DNA from: Synechococcus sp. JA-3-3Ab
GTDB taxonomy: Bacteria; Cyanobacteriota; Cyanobacteriia; Thermostichales; Thermostichaceae
Direction: 5' to 3'
DNA: 64,000 nt
NCBI RefSeq assembly: GCF_000013205.1
Contig: NC_007775.1
Coordinates: 1,360,501-1,424,500 of the forward strand
Numbering within the stretch: the first letter of the stretch is position 1; the number at the start of each line of letters is the position of its first letter. Shown here piece after piece: positions 1-8,241 of this stretch. A program made the position numbers and the translations under genes. The notes below the pieces were generated by a model, which was given only the letters and a program-made list of their open reading frames with translations, searched no databases and was not told where the DNA came from.

Positions 1-2
1 GG

Positions 3-1163
3 CTGGGTCTTTCCGGCTGCAGGATTGCCCTGCACGACCCAGAACGACAGGCCAGCGTTTTGGCGGTGGACTATCGGCCCGACCAAGGGATCCGCCGTTT
101 TCCCCTGGAGATCCCCTTTGCCGATTTTGCCGAGGTGCTCCAGCAGCTTCGGGGTGGGCAGTTCTGCTATTTCAGCAACCTTGGCCACCCCTGCTGGCCC
201 GGCTACGAGCGCCATACCCTGCTGGTGGTTCCCATCTGCGATTTGCGGGATCGAACAGGCCAGCAAAAAGACTCGCTGCTTTTGGGAAATATTTGCGGAT
301 CCCGTCCGCCGGGGCAGGTGTTTGGCGAGCGGGAGCAACGCCTGATGCAGCGGGTGGCCGGCCAATGTGCAATTGCCATTCGCCAGGCTCGGCTTTACCA
401 AACCGTGCAGCAGCAGGTGCAGCAGTTGCAGGAGCTCAACCACCTCAAGGACGAGTTTCTGCACATGGTCTCCCACGAGATGCGCACGCCTCTGACCAAC
501 ATGAAGCTGGCGATTGGGTTTTTATCGAGGGCCAACCTGACCGAGCGGGAACAGCGCTACTTGCAGATTTTGGAGATGGAGACCAACCGCGAGCTGGACT
601 TGATCAACGAGCTCTTGGAATTGCAAGCTATTGAAGCCGGAAATAGGGATCTCAAGCTGACCTGGTTATCTCCTCAAGAGTGGATCCCCAATCTTTCCGA
701 GCCCTTCCGGCTGCGAGCTGCCCAGCAGGGCCAACAGTTCCAGGTGGAATGGGATCCCGACCTTTTGCCCCTCTGCACGGATGAGAGCCTGTTGTCGCGG
801 GTGGTGGGCGAACTTTTGAACAACGCCTGCAAGTACACGCCGGCTGGGGAAAGCATCTGTTTGCGCTTTAGCCAGAGCCATCAACAGGGCCGTCCCGGCT
901 GGCTGATCGAGGTGGGCAATACAGGGGTGGAAATTCCTCCAGAGGCGCTGCCCCGCTTGTTTGAGAAGTTTTACCGTATCCCGCAGTTGGATCGCCGCAA
1001 GGCCGGGGGAACGGGCCTGGGCCTGGCGTTGGCCAAAAAGGCTATGGAGATCTTGGAGGGATCCCTGACGGTGGCAAGTCACTCTGGCCAAGTCATCTTT
1101 CGAGTGTGGTGCCCCTCTCAAAGTCGAACGCCACAAGCCGGGATCCCAGGCGAATCCACCTAG
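3..1163 (+). CDS. GAF-domain sensor histidine kinase, 5' end outside window
   Basis: Autophosphorylating kinase of a two-component system; the signal is unknown. The frame is open from the first base, so the N-terminus lies outside the window; the first in-frame TTG (60) falls inside the domain and is not a likely start. A GAF-like domain occupies about the first 130 visible residues. A short coiled coil rich in Q and L follows, then the H-box (HMVSHEMRTPL), N-box (ELLNNACKYTP) and G2 box (GGTGLGLALAKK). The G1 position reads VGNTGVEIP, with Asn where many kinases have Asp; from memory this is common in cyanobacterial GAF kinases. There are no membrane segments in the visible part, so it is probably cytosolic. 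No response regulator gene is adjacent. Confidence 0.88.
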   Translation: MGLSGCRIALHDPERQASVLAVDYRPDQGIRRFPLEIPFADFAEVLQQLRGGQFCYFSNLGHPCWPGYERHTLLVVPICDLRDRTGQQKDSLLLGNICGSRPPGQVFGEREQRLMQRVAGQCAIAIRQARLYQTVQQQVQQLQELNHLKDEFLHMVSHEMRTPLTNMKLAIGFLSRANLTEREQRYLQILEMETNRELDLINELLELQAIEAGNRDLKLTWLSPQEWIPNLSEPFRLRAAQQGQQFQVEWDPDLLPLCTDESLLSRVVGELLNNACKYTPAGESICLRFSQSHQQGRPGWLIEVGNTGVEIPPEALPRLFEKFYRIPQLDRRKAGGTGLGLALAKKAMEILEGSLTVASHSGQVIFRVWCPSQSRTPQAGIPGEST

Positions 1164-1236
1164 CGCCTTGCGCAGGACTCGAACCTGCAACCATCGACTT
1201 AGAAGGTCGGTGCTCTATCCATTGAGCTAGCAAGGC
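1164..1236 (-). tRNA. tRNA-Arg (anticodon TCT)
   Basis: Read on the minus strand the sequence folds as a tRNA. The acceptor arms are GCCTTGC and GCAAGGC, the D arm is GCTC/GAGC, and the T arm is GCAGG-TTCGAGT-CCTGC. The anticodon loop CTTCTAA gives TCT, which reads AGA. CCA is not encoded. It begins one base after the kinase stop codon and is convergent with it. Confidence 0.92.
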
Positions 1237-1393
1237 AAGCTGCAGAGCCATTATATCCTTGGAGGAGTTTCCTCCCTGAGGTCGGCTACGCGGCTTAACC
1301 CGCTCTCTTAATGCCCCCCAAGGAGCTTCGTTTGGGGATCCCAGTCGCTAAAGTTATCATGACAAGGTCTTGGTTTGGAGAACCGGGATCTCG

Positions 1394-1840
1394 ATGTCAT
1401 CGCCTCGCGATCCTAGCTCAGTCGAGGAAAAGAAGGCTGCTCGCGGCTGGGGGTCGGAAAACCCTCCCGGCCTGGAATCTCTCTCTCCGCCAGCCAGGCG
1501 CCTGTTGCGCCTCTACCATGGCGGCAGCTTCCTCTTTCTGGGCCTGTTGTGGCTGCTGGTCGGGATCCCCAGCCTTTGGGCGCTGCGGGCAGATATTGTT
1601 CGCCTGTGGAACCATTTCACCTGGACAGGCCTGCGCTATGCCCTATTTTACCGGCCCGGCTGGCCCACCTTTGGTTTGCTGCTTTGCGTCAGCTTCACGC
1701 TGGGGATCTTGATCGCCCAAAGCCGCTACGAGCTGTTTGGGCTCTATCCTATTGAGCGCTTGATGCTGGAGCGCCAGTCCCGCTGGATTTTGTCTTTGCC
1801 CGCCTGGCATCCGCTGCGGCGCTGGCTGGCGCGCACTTAA
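1394..1840 (+). CDS. Small conserved membrane protein of unknown function
   Basis: About 148 residues. The first 40 are polar and charged. Two hydrophobic segments follow, near residues 45-65 (GSFLFLGLLWLLVGIPSLWAL) and 85-105 (WPTFGLLLCVSFTLGILIA). The C-terminus is basic and Arg-rich. This suggests a two-pass inner-membrane protein. I chose ATG 1394; an in-frame TTG at 1370 would add eight residues. A GGAG lies 13 bases upstream of the ATG. I do not recognise the family, and the neighbours do not suggest a role. Confidence 0.6.
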   Translation: MSSPRDPSSVEEKKAARGWGSENPPGLESLSPPARRLLRLYHGGSFLFLGLLWLLVGIPSLWALRADIVRLWNHFTWTGLRYALFYRPGWPTFGLLLCVSFTLGILIAQSRYELFGLYPIERLMLERQSRWILSLPAWHPLRRWLART

Positions 1841-1851
1841 ATGCGCGGAAT

Positions 1852-1875
1852 TTCCCACCGTATAGACGGTGGGAA
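1852..1875 (+). terminator. Perfect 10-bp hairpin after the small membrane protein
   Basis: TTCCCACCGT and ACGGTGGGAA flank the loop ATAG, 12 bases after the stop codon at 1840. There is no T-run behind it, so it may stabilise the mRNA 3' end rather than terminate transcription. Confidence 0.45.
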
Positions 1876-1906
1876 GGGATAGAGCATAATGAGTTTTCGT
1901 CTGTAA

Positions 1907-2004
1907 ACTACCCGGCTCCGACCGCCCCCCCTTCCCCCCCAACCCCCCGTATACGGGGGGCAGGGGGGCGGGGGGATAGGGGGGGTTCCTGCGGTTTCTA
2001 GCTG
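1907..2004. repeat. Dispersed GC-rich palindromic repeat, copy 1
   Basis: It opens with a CTACCCGGCTCCGACCG block. A C-run, a central palindrome CCCCCCGTATACGGGGGG and several G-runs follow, and it ends in TTCCTGCGGTTTCTAGCTG. Near-identical matter recurs at 2543-2650 and a shorter form at 8837-8912. The four or more G-runs on the plus strand could form a G-quadruplex. The rest of 1876-2168 holds no gene I can support; short frames such as the one ending in a TAG near 2145 look like remnants. Confidence 0.75.
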
Positions 2005-2168
2005 AAAATCTGGAGGTGTTCCGTCCAGGGATCCTCATCCTTGGCCGGGAGGGCAATACGGCAGAGCTAGTGTTCGATGGTCGGGATCGCCGCTTCCCTG
2101 GCGGGGTTGCTGGCCGAGGTTCTCCGCGAGCAGCAGGTGCTTTAGGCGTTCGCTCGGCCCGGATCCCT

Positions 2169-2369
2169 TCAGCGCCGTCTGGAGCAGTGACGTAGCAACC
2201 AACTGGCAGCAGCCCGATCGCCTTCATCCCAGGCCAGTCGCTCCACGGCCACCATCACCATCGAGGTAATCACAGCCTCGCTCAGGTGGCGGGAACGCAA
2301 GCGCTGCACGGCTGAGGTGGCGGCCTCTAGGTCGCGTCTGCGGATTGCACGCAGCAGCTCATCGGACAT
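2169..2369 (-). CDS. Possible small protein, 66 residues, unknown function
   Basis: The frame starts MSDELLRAIRRRDLEAAT and ends in a Trp/Arg-rich tail (AASWLLRHCSRRR). Its composition, with alternating charged and Leu/Ala residues and predicted helices throughout, looks more protein-like than neighbouring frames. I know no family for it. It sits alone between two repeat copies in a region otherwise without genes, so it could be a remnant of a larger gene. The start at 2369 is an ATG; a TTG at 2381 would add four residues. Confidence 0.35.
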   Translation of the reverse strand: MSDELLRAIRRRDLEAATSAVQRLRSRHLSEAVITSMVMVAVERLAWDEGDRAAASWLLRHCSRRR

Positions 2370-2542
2370 AGACAAGGCCAACTCGCCCCACTACCTTTCT
2401 ACCGCAGGAGCCAGAACCTCCCCTTCTCCTTCACCTTCTTGTCAGATAACGCAAAAGTTTGTCTGGCTTCCCCAAAATCTCTTAAAGAACATCGGCGAAA
2501 TTGTTGGAGAAATCGTTACACTTTCTTCGTCTCTGGCGTACA

Positions 2543-2650
2543 CTACCCGGCTCCGACCGCCCCCCTTCCCCCCCAACCCCCCATATACGGGGGGCAGGGG
2601 GGCGGGGGGATCTAGGGAGGTACAGGGCGGGGCTCCTGCGCTTTCTAGCT
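2543..2650. repeat. Dispersed GC-rich palindromic repeat, copy 2
   Basis: It carries the same CTACCCGGCTCCGACCG opening and the same C-run as copy 1. The palindrome is centred on CCCCCCATATACGGGGGG. G-runs follow and it closes with CTCCTGCGCTTTCTAGCTG. It is in the same orientation as copy 1, about 640 bases away, and carries an extra segment (TCTAGGGAGGTACAGGGCGG) that is also partly present in copy 3. Confidence 0.75.
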
Positions 2651-2674
2651 GATCATCTGCCATAATTACAAGAG

Positions 2675-2748
2675 CGGGATGTAGCGCAGCTTGGTAGCGC
2701 ATCTGCTTTGGGAGCAGAGGGCCGCAGGTTCAAATCCTGTCATCCCGA
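2675..2748 (+). tRNA. tRNA-Pro (anticodon TGG)
   Basis: The acceptor arms CGGGATG and CATCCCG pair fully, with discriminator A at 2748. The D arm is GCGC-containing, the anticodon stem CTGCT/AGCAG encloses loop TTTGGGA (anticodon TGG), and the T loop is TTCAAAT. The C1-G72 pair is typical of bacterial tRNA-Pro. CCA is not encoded. Confidence 0.93.
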
Positions 2749-2810
2749 TGGGGCCGGTAGGGGAAGCGCTAGGGGTCTCCGAGCGCTCGGCCAAACTGGT
2801 GGCAGGAACC

Positions 2811-4100
2811 TCAGCAGGCCAGATCCCATCCCAGGCAAGCTTGCATCACCTGGCCCAAGAGGTATAGGGATCCACAGATAACCGCGGGCGGCTCGTCGAG
2901 GTCAGCCGGCTGCTGCAGTTGGGCTTGTAAAGCGGCAAGATCCGGCAGCGCCTGGACAGAGCGAAGATGGGGCTGCAAGATCTGGGCCAGGTGGGCCAGT
3001 TCTTGCGGATGGGTTCCGGCGTGGCCGAAGAGGGGCAGGGCGAAGAAGCGATCCCCCGGCCGCAGCAGGGTGGCGAGCATGCCCTTGACGTCTTTGGTGG
3101 TGAGAATGCCCATATACCAGGTGAGGGGGCCGGGCTGGTGCTCATCTAGGTAGCGGCGCAGCGCCTGGGCGGCGGGCAAGTTGTGGGCCCCATCCAGCAG
3201 CAGCTGGCGGGAGCCAATTTGCACCCACTGTAGGCGACCCGGCCAACGGGTGAGGGCAAATCCTTTCTCGACAGCGACATCTGGGATCCGCCAACCCTGT
3301 TCCTGCAGGGTCTCCACAACGGCCAGAGCTACCGCCCCATTGATCAGTTGCACCTCACCGGCAAGAGGCAGGGTAAGCACCTGATCCCGCCAGCAGACAG
3401 TCTGAGGACCGGCCCAGTGCAGGGGCTCCACCACCCGCAGGGGGCTGCCCGTCTGCTCGGCTCTAGCCCGGATCACGGCCATCACCTCAGGGGGTTGGGG
3501 CGCGCACACAGTCGGGATCCCCGGCTTGAGAATGCCGGCTTTTTCAAAGGCAATTTGCGCCAGGCTGTTGCCCAGACGCTGCCAATGATCCCAGCCGATG
3601 GAGGTAATGGCGGTCACTACCGGCTCGATGCCGGCGTTGGTGGCATCCAGCCGCCCCCCCAGCCCCACTTCCATCACGGCAATGTCCACCTTCTGCTGCC
3701 GAAAGTACAGCCAGGCAGCGGCGGTAATGGCCTCGAACTGGGTGGGGGAAGCCTCGCCTGGAGCGTAGGTCTGCAGGCAATCTCGCACTTGGGCCAACAC
3801 CCGGCTCCAGTCGCCTGGCGAAATGTACTCGCCGCTCAGCCAGATCCGCTCCCGCCAATTGACCAGGTGGGGAGAGGTGTAGCGACCGACGCGATAGCCC
3901 GCCGCCCACAGCGCGTGGCTGACCCAGGCGCAGACGGATCCCTTGCCGTTGGTGCCGGCCACGTGGATGGCTGGGATCCCCGCCTGCGGCTGGCCCAGGC
4001 GCTGCAGCAGAACCTGCATGCGATCCAGGCTGAGATCGACGCCAAAGTGGCCCAGCGACTCCAGAAACCCAGGCCAATCCCAGGTTGAGATCCCACCCAT
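2811..4100 (-). CDS. folC: Folylpolyglutamate synthase / dihydrofolate synthase
   Basis: It adds glutamate to dihydropteroate and to folates by ATP-driven ligation through an acyl phosphate. At about 429 residues it has the usual family length. The Mur-ligase P-loop AGTNGKGSV lies near residue 50. The family signature around VMEVGLGGRLDATN is intact, as are the downstream SIGWDH and LLDGAHN segments. I took ATG 4100; an in-frame TTG at 4124 would extend it by eight residues. It is transcribed in the same direction as serA with a 67-base gap. Confidence 0.93.
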   Translation of the reverse strand: MGGISTWDWPGFLESLGHFGVDLSLDRMQVLLQRLGQPQAGIPAIHVAGTNGKGSVCAWVSHALWAAGYRVGRYTSPHLVNWRERIWLSGEYISPGDWSRVLAQVRDCLQTYAPGEASPTQFEAITAAAWLYFRQQKVDIAVMEVGLGGRLDATNAGIEPVVTAITSIGWDHWQRLGNSLAQIAFEKAGILKPGIPTVCAPQPPEVMAVIRARAEQTGSPLRVVEPLHWAGPQTVCWRDQVLTLPLAGEVQLINGAVALAVVETLQEQGWRIPDVAVEKGFALTRWPGRLQWVQIGSRQLLLDGAHNLPAAQALRRYLDEHQPGPLTWYMGILTTKDVKGMLATLLRPGDRFFALPLFGHAGTHPQELAHLAQILQPHLRSVQALPDLAALQAQLQQPADLDEPPAVICGSLYLLGQVMQACLGWDLAC

Positions 4101-4167
4101 TGGCGACAGGGTATTCAGGCTCAAGCTTCACCTCAACTCGGCACTTCCTCACTGGCGCCAAAAGCTG

Positions 4168-5751
4168 TCAAAGGTTCACCACAAAAGCGTCGCGAATGCC
4201 CGGCTGCTTGAGCACCTCTTCTAGGATTCCATCCGGCAGGGGATCATCCAGGCTGAGCACCATCACCGCATCGCCGCGGATGATCTTGCGCCCCACCTGC
4301 ATGCTGGCGATGTTGACGTTGTAGGCCCCCAGCAGGGTGCCAATCCGCCCGATGATCCCCGGCATATCCCGGTGCAAGGTCATCAGCATGTTGGCCGAAG
4401 GCGGCACATTGACCGGGAACTCGTCGATCTGGGTAATGCGCACCTCCCGCTCCCCAATCAGCGCCCCCGAGACGGAACGCACCCCATTGGGGCCGTGGGC
4501 AATCAACGTCAGGGATCCGGAGTAATCCTTCAAAGAGGGATCTCGCGTCTCCACCACGCGAATGCCTCGTTCCTTGGCCTCGATGGAAGCATTGACGTAG
4601 TTGACGCGCTCCCGCAGAGCCAGCGTCAAAAGCCCCTTGAGCGCGGCGATGACGATCGGCTGGCCATCTTTTTCCGCAAGGGATCCCTGGAGGCGGATCT
4701 CCAACTGGCTCACCCGATCCCCCGCCAACTGGCCCACTAAGTTGCCCAAAGTTTCCGCCAAGTCCAGGTAGGGCTTGAGGCTTTGCAGCACCTCCGCCTG
4801 CAGGCCAGGGATGTTCACGGCAGAACGGGCAGGCAGCCCCAACAACACATCGCGGATCTGCTCGGCTACGTCGATGGCTACGTTGACCTGCGCCTCCTCG
4901 GTAGAGGCCCCCAGGTGAGGTGTCAGCAGGATCTCCTTGCCCAAGGAAAGGAGAGGTGAGTCTTTGCTGAGGGGCTCGTCGGCAAAGACGTCCAGGGCCG
5001 CCCCCGCAATTTGGCCGGACTTGAGAGCTTCATAAAGGGCTTGCTCGTCCACCAAGCCGCCGCGGGCACAGTTGATCAGGCGGGCGGTCGGCTTCATCAT
5101 GCGGAAGGTCTCAGCGTTGAACAGGTTAGTGGTCTCAGGGGTCTTGGGGACATGCAGGGTGATGTAGTCTGACTCCTGCACCAAGGTTTTGAAATCCACT
5201 AGGCGCACCCCCAGTTGCTCCGCCCGCTCCATCGAAAGGTAGGGATCGTAGGCCAAAAGCCGCATCCCCATCGCCTTGGCAATCTGGGCCACATGGGATC
5301 CAATGCGACCCAATCCCACAATCCCCAGCGTTTTTTTGTAGACTTCTACCCCGACAAACTCCTGCCGCTTCCATTGGCCCGCTTTCAGAGAGGCATTGGC
5401 ATCGGCGATGTGGCGGGAGAGGGCCATCATCAGAGCGATGGCGTGCTCGGCGGCAGCAATCGTATTGCCCTCAGGGGAGTTGACCACCAGGATCCCAGCT
5501 TTGGTGGCGGCAGCCACGTCGATGTTGTCCACGCCCACCCCCGCCCGACCGATGATTTTCAAGTTCGTCCCCGCCTCGATCACCTCGCGGGTGACCCGCG
5601 TGCCGGAGCGCACCATGATGGCGTCGTAGTTGGGAATGACCGCGATCAACTGCTCCGGCGTAAGGTCGGTTTGCACATCCACCTGGGCCACTTGGGAGAG
5701 GATGTCGATCCCCGCCTGATCGATGGGATCCGTGACGATAACTCTGGGCAT
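4168..5751 (-). CDS. serA: D-3-phosphoglycerate dehydrogenase
   Basis: First enzyme of serine synthesis: it oxidises 3-phosphoglycerate with NAD. At about 527 residues it is the long form. It has a catalytic/NAD-binding part (GIVGLGRIGSHVA near 145; Arg in NCARGGLVDE; Glu in DVFADEPL; His in LTPHLGAST), an intervening ASB domain, and a C-terminal ACT domain (PGIIGRIGTLLGAYNVNIAS) expected to sense serine. I chose ATG 5751 (MPRVIVTDP) because the 35 residues of open frame before it do not resemble the family. Confidence 0.95.
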   Translation of the reverse strand: MPRVIVTDPIDQAGIDILSQVAQVDVQTDLTPEQLIAVIPNYDAIMVRSGTRVTREVIEAGTNLKIIGRAGVGVDNIDVAAATKAGILVVNSPEGNTIAAAEHAIALMMALSRHIADANASLKAGQWKRQEFVGVEVYKKTLGIVGLGRIGSHVAQIAKAMGMRLLAYDPYLSMERAEQLGVRLVDFKTLVQESDYITLHVPKTPETTNLFNAETFRMMKPTARLINCARGGLVDEQALYEALKSGQIAGAALDVFADEPLSKDSPLLSLGKEILLTPHLGASTEEAQVNVAIDVAEQIRDVLLGLPARSAVNIPGLQAEVLQSLKPYLDLAETLGNLVGQLAGDRVSQLEIRLQGSLAEKDGQPIVIAALKGLLTLALRERVNYVNASIEAKERGIRVVETRDPSLKDYSGSLTLIAHGPNGVRSVSGALIGEREVRITQIDEFPVNVPPSANMLMTLHRDMPGIIGRIGTLLGAYNVNIASMQVGRKIIRGDAVMVLSLDDPLPDGILEEVLKQPGIRDAFVVNL

Positions 5752-5954
5752 AAGCGACGATAGCCTAATCGGATGTAGGGCAACAGAAGCAGAAGAGCCA
5801 ATACTGCAAGCTAGGCTGGATCCCAGCCACCCTGTTGACCCAACCTCAGCCGGCACCCTTTAATCTACCGCGAAAGTCCGCCGGCACGCGCAAGACCCGC
5901 AGCTCCCAAAGAGCAAAAGTCCCAGTCTCCTGAGCTCCGGCGGAGATGGGGCGC

Positions 5955-6191
5955 TCACGGGCGGGATCCCACAAGAGCCAGGTACTTGCCGTCAATTAAA
6001 AAGATGCCATTGGCAAACTGCACACTGTAGGTGCCCAACAGCCGCCGCTGCAAGATCACCCCTTGTTCGTGCAGCCGAATCAAATGGGCGGGGCGCAACA
6101 TCGGCATCGGGTCAGCCGTTTTCAAGTAAGGAGGCATCTCTACCACCTCAACCCTCGCCCCCACCGGCAGCAAATCTTGAGCTTCAGACAT
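5955..6191 (-). CDS. sipA: SipA, NblS (Hik33)-interacting regulatory protein
   Basis: A small protein of 78 residues matching the SipA/DUF3148 family: an SH3-like fold with V-GARVEVVEMPPYLKTADPMP near the start and GVILQRRLLGTYSVQF at mid-length. Family knowledge: SipA binds the histidine kinase NblS and enhances its activity towards RpaB, affecting light and nutrient stress responses. The partner regulator RpaB is encoded at 38363-39094. ATG 6191 is preferred; 18 more codons are open upstream but are not conserved-looking. The 200 bases to serA hold no recognisable feature. Confidence 0.8.
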   Translation of the reverse strand: MSEAQDLLPVGARVEVVEMPPYLKTADPMPMLRPAHLIRLHEQGVILQRRLLGTYSVQFANGIFLIDGKYLALVGSRP

Positions 6192-6237
6192 GACCCCACA
6201 AGCATCGACGCTACACAACAAAAGGATAGCTTGGTAG

Positions 6238-6287
6238 CCCCGCACTTGAGTGCGGGGCGGAAAAGCCCGCTAGCGACTTTGGTCGCT
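6238..6287. other. Two hairpins, possible end of an IS605-type element
   Basis: CCCCGCAC-TTGA-GTGCGGGG (6238-6257) is followed by AGCGAC-TTTG-GTCGCT (6272-6287). Subterminal hairpins like these are typical of IS200/IS605 ends, and a decayed tnpB starts 210 bases downstream. The remaining bases to 6499 show no gene. Confidence 0.4.
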
Positions 6288-6499
6288 TACCCATGATGGG
6301 GGTCGTTGATATAGTTTCATAGCTCAAACAACCTGTCCCTGACTTCTCCTACCAAGACCTCTTTCCTTACTCTTTGGCCAAAAAATAAGATAAACAACCG
6401 CTAGCCCCACAGCATGGTTGTAGTGATTGTACCGTTGACTTTCCTCTCGTACTATCGCTTGCCCATGTCAGACTGCGGTTGTCATGCCGCTTGCCAACA

Positions 6500-7260
6500 A
6501 TGATGGAGTGCGGCTGTCAGCAGGTTCGAGTCAGGAACAGGGAGCTAGTCCCCCTATTAGAGTACTTGTGTCAACAGTCTAATAAGGTGTACAACTGTGC
6601 TTTGTACTATGCGAGACAAGTCTATTTCAAAACGAAGCGATGGGCAAGCTATGGTGAGCTTTGTGCTGAGATGGGGAGAACCCAAAGCAAGCACTTCATC
6701 GCAATGTATGTTTCCGCCGCGCAACAGGCCTGTAAGTCTGTAGCTGGAGTGGGTCTATGCCAAGCCTGCTCGACCCCAATCGCTGGATCCGAGAAAAGCT
6801 CTAGCAATTGACCACGGAGTCAACAACTGGCTTACGTGCGTTAGCAACTTAGGACATAGCTTCATCATTGATGGCCGCAAAGTCAAGTCCTTTAACCAGT
6901 GGCACAACAAGGAGCTGGCTAGGCTCAAGACTCACAAGCTGCCGGGGTTTTGGTTGCAGCAGCTTGACCGAATTACGGAAACCGGCGGATGCGGGATGCA
7001 ATCCACAAAGCTGCGGGCAAGGTCATTGACTTCTGTTTGCACCACTCAATTGGGAGAATAGTCTTTGGTTGGAACAAAGAATGCGGTTTAGGGAAGGTCA
7101 ATAACCAAAACTTTGTTTTCATTCCAACAGGTCGGTTCAAGGAGCGTATTGCGCAATTATGTCAGCATTATGGCATGGAGTTTATTGAGGTAGAGGAGGC
7201 GTACAGCTCGCAGGCAAGCTTCCTAGATGGAGATGAGCTACAGCCTTTTAATTTAAAATA
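6500..7260 (+). pseudogene. Broken IS605-family tnpB
   Basis: The N-terminal part (CQQVRVRNRELVPLLEYLCQQ, then SNKVYNCALYYARQ) matches TnpB. After QQACKSVAG about 90 residues expected in the family are missing. A second frame then supplies the RuvC-like piece LAIDHGVNNWLTCVSNLG, and a third (from 6989) supplies MRDAIHKAAGKVIDFCLHHS through EVEEAYSSQASFLDGDE. So there is at least one internal deletion and one frameshift. The gene stops where the IS630 element starts at 7261; the zinc ribbon and last catalytic Asp are lost. Confidence 0.85.
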
Positions 7261-8236
7261 GGGTACAGGTATTCAAGAGGAAGGAGAGAAAGGAATGCCG
7301 ACTCATTCTTTGGATTTGCGGCAAAGAGTTGTAGCAGCCTACCAGGCAGGTAACACCTCCATCCGCCAGGTAGCTAAACGCTTCATGGTGACCAAAAGAA
7401 CAGTACACCGCTGGGTGCGTCAGTACCAACAAACTCAAGATTTAGCCCCTAAGAAAGCAGGCACCAAGCGAGTGGGCATTTTGGAACAACATCGGCAGGA
7501 AGTGATGGCAATTATTACAGAACACCCAGACTTCTACCTGTGGCAGTATCAAGAACTGTTGCGCGAGCGCTTAGGAATCAATGTAAGCATCGTCACGATA
7601 CATAATTTCTTGAAAAAGCAAGGAATGACTTTAAAAAAAAGACCTACCGCAGTGCAAAAGTCAAAGAAGAGGAGGTGCAAAGAGAACGACTAGCTTATAG
7701 TCAAGAAGTCAGGGATATTCCAGCAGAGGATTTGATTGCCCTCGACCAGACAGGGGTCTGGGAGGGAATGGAGCGGGGAGTATCTCGGAGTTTACGTGGT
7801 CAACGGGCTTATCATTATCGTCAGAGATACAAGGGTGAAAAGTATACGGTTATTGGAGCTATTTCCTTGAGAGGTGTAGTTGGCTGTCGTGTCATCAAGG
7901 GTGGGATGAAGAAAGGAGACTTTTTGGAGTTTTTGAGAAGCGAGCTATGTCCGAAGCTAGATGCGAGGAAGGTTGTGATTATGGACAATTTAAATATCCA
8001 CAAGAGTCGGGAAGTTGAGGAATTGATTAGGGGTACAGGAGCACGAATCCTATACTTGCCTGTGTATGCGCCGGAGTTGAATCCCATTGAGATGATGTGG
8101 TCGGTGTTGAAGCATTTTATTCGGCAGCTTTGCAGAATTGGGAAATATAGCATGGAGCAGATAGTGAAGACTTCTTTACTACTGATCAATCCATCCTCCT
8201 TCCGAAGTTGGTTTGCTAAGTGCTGCTATTGTACCC
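7261..8236 (+). mobile_element. IS630-family insertion sequence
   Basis: About 976 bases bounded by GGGTACA at 7261-7267 and TGTACCC at 8230-8236, with looser similarity further in. It carries an HTH ORF and a DDE ORF in overlapping frames. TA lies next to the left end (7259-7260) but not next to the right end (CTTGAG), so the TA target duplication expected of IS630 is absent. The element joins remnants of two different, oppositely oriented tnpB genes. Confidence 0.85.
7295..7693 (+). CDS. IS630 transposase, orfA (HTH part)
   Basis: 132 residues. The start MPTHSLDLRQRVVAAYQAG and the segment IRQVAKRFMVTKRTVHRWV form the winged/HTH DNA-binding part of IS630 transposases. A run of eight A at 7633-7640 precedes the frame end. 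A -1 slip there continues as KTYRSAKVKEEEVQRERLAY into orfB, the sequence expected in an unbroken IS630 transposase. This indicates programmed frameshifting or slippage rather than decay. An AGGAAGGAGAG ribosome binding site precedes the ATG. Confidence 0.88.
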   Translation: MPTHSLDLRQRVVAAYQAGNTSIRQVAKRFMVTKRTVHRWVRQYQQTQDLAPKKAGTKRVGILEQHRQEVMAIITEHPDFYLWQYQELLRERLGINVSIVTIHNFLKKQGMTLKKRPTAVQKSKKRRCKEND

Positions 8237-8241
8237 CTTGA
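7675..8241 (+). CDS. IS630 transposase, orfB (DDE catalytic part)
   Basis: 188 residues in the -1 frame relative to orfA. The DDE catalytic residues are visible: Asp in ALDQTGVWEG, Asp in VVIMDNLNIHKS and Glu in ELNPIEMMWSVLKHF. The product is probably made as an orfA-orfB fusion through the A8 slip at 7633-7640; the ORF's own first ATG would give only the catalytic part. The stop TGA lies five bases beyond the right inverted repeat, in flanking DNA. Confidence 0.85.
   Translation: MQRERLAYSQEVRDIPAEDLIALDQTGVWEGMERGVSRSLRGQRAYHYRQRYKGEKYTVIGAISLRGVVGCRVIKGGMKKGDFLEFLRSELCPKLDARKVVIMDNLNIHKSREVEELIRGTGARILYLPVYAPELNPIEMMWSVLKHFIRQLCRIGKYSMEQIVKTSLLLINPSSFRSWFAKCCYCTP

Noticed and set aside
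3348-4088. 246-residue open frame opposite folC
   Set aside because: Antisense shadow; folC has all its motifs in the other frame.
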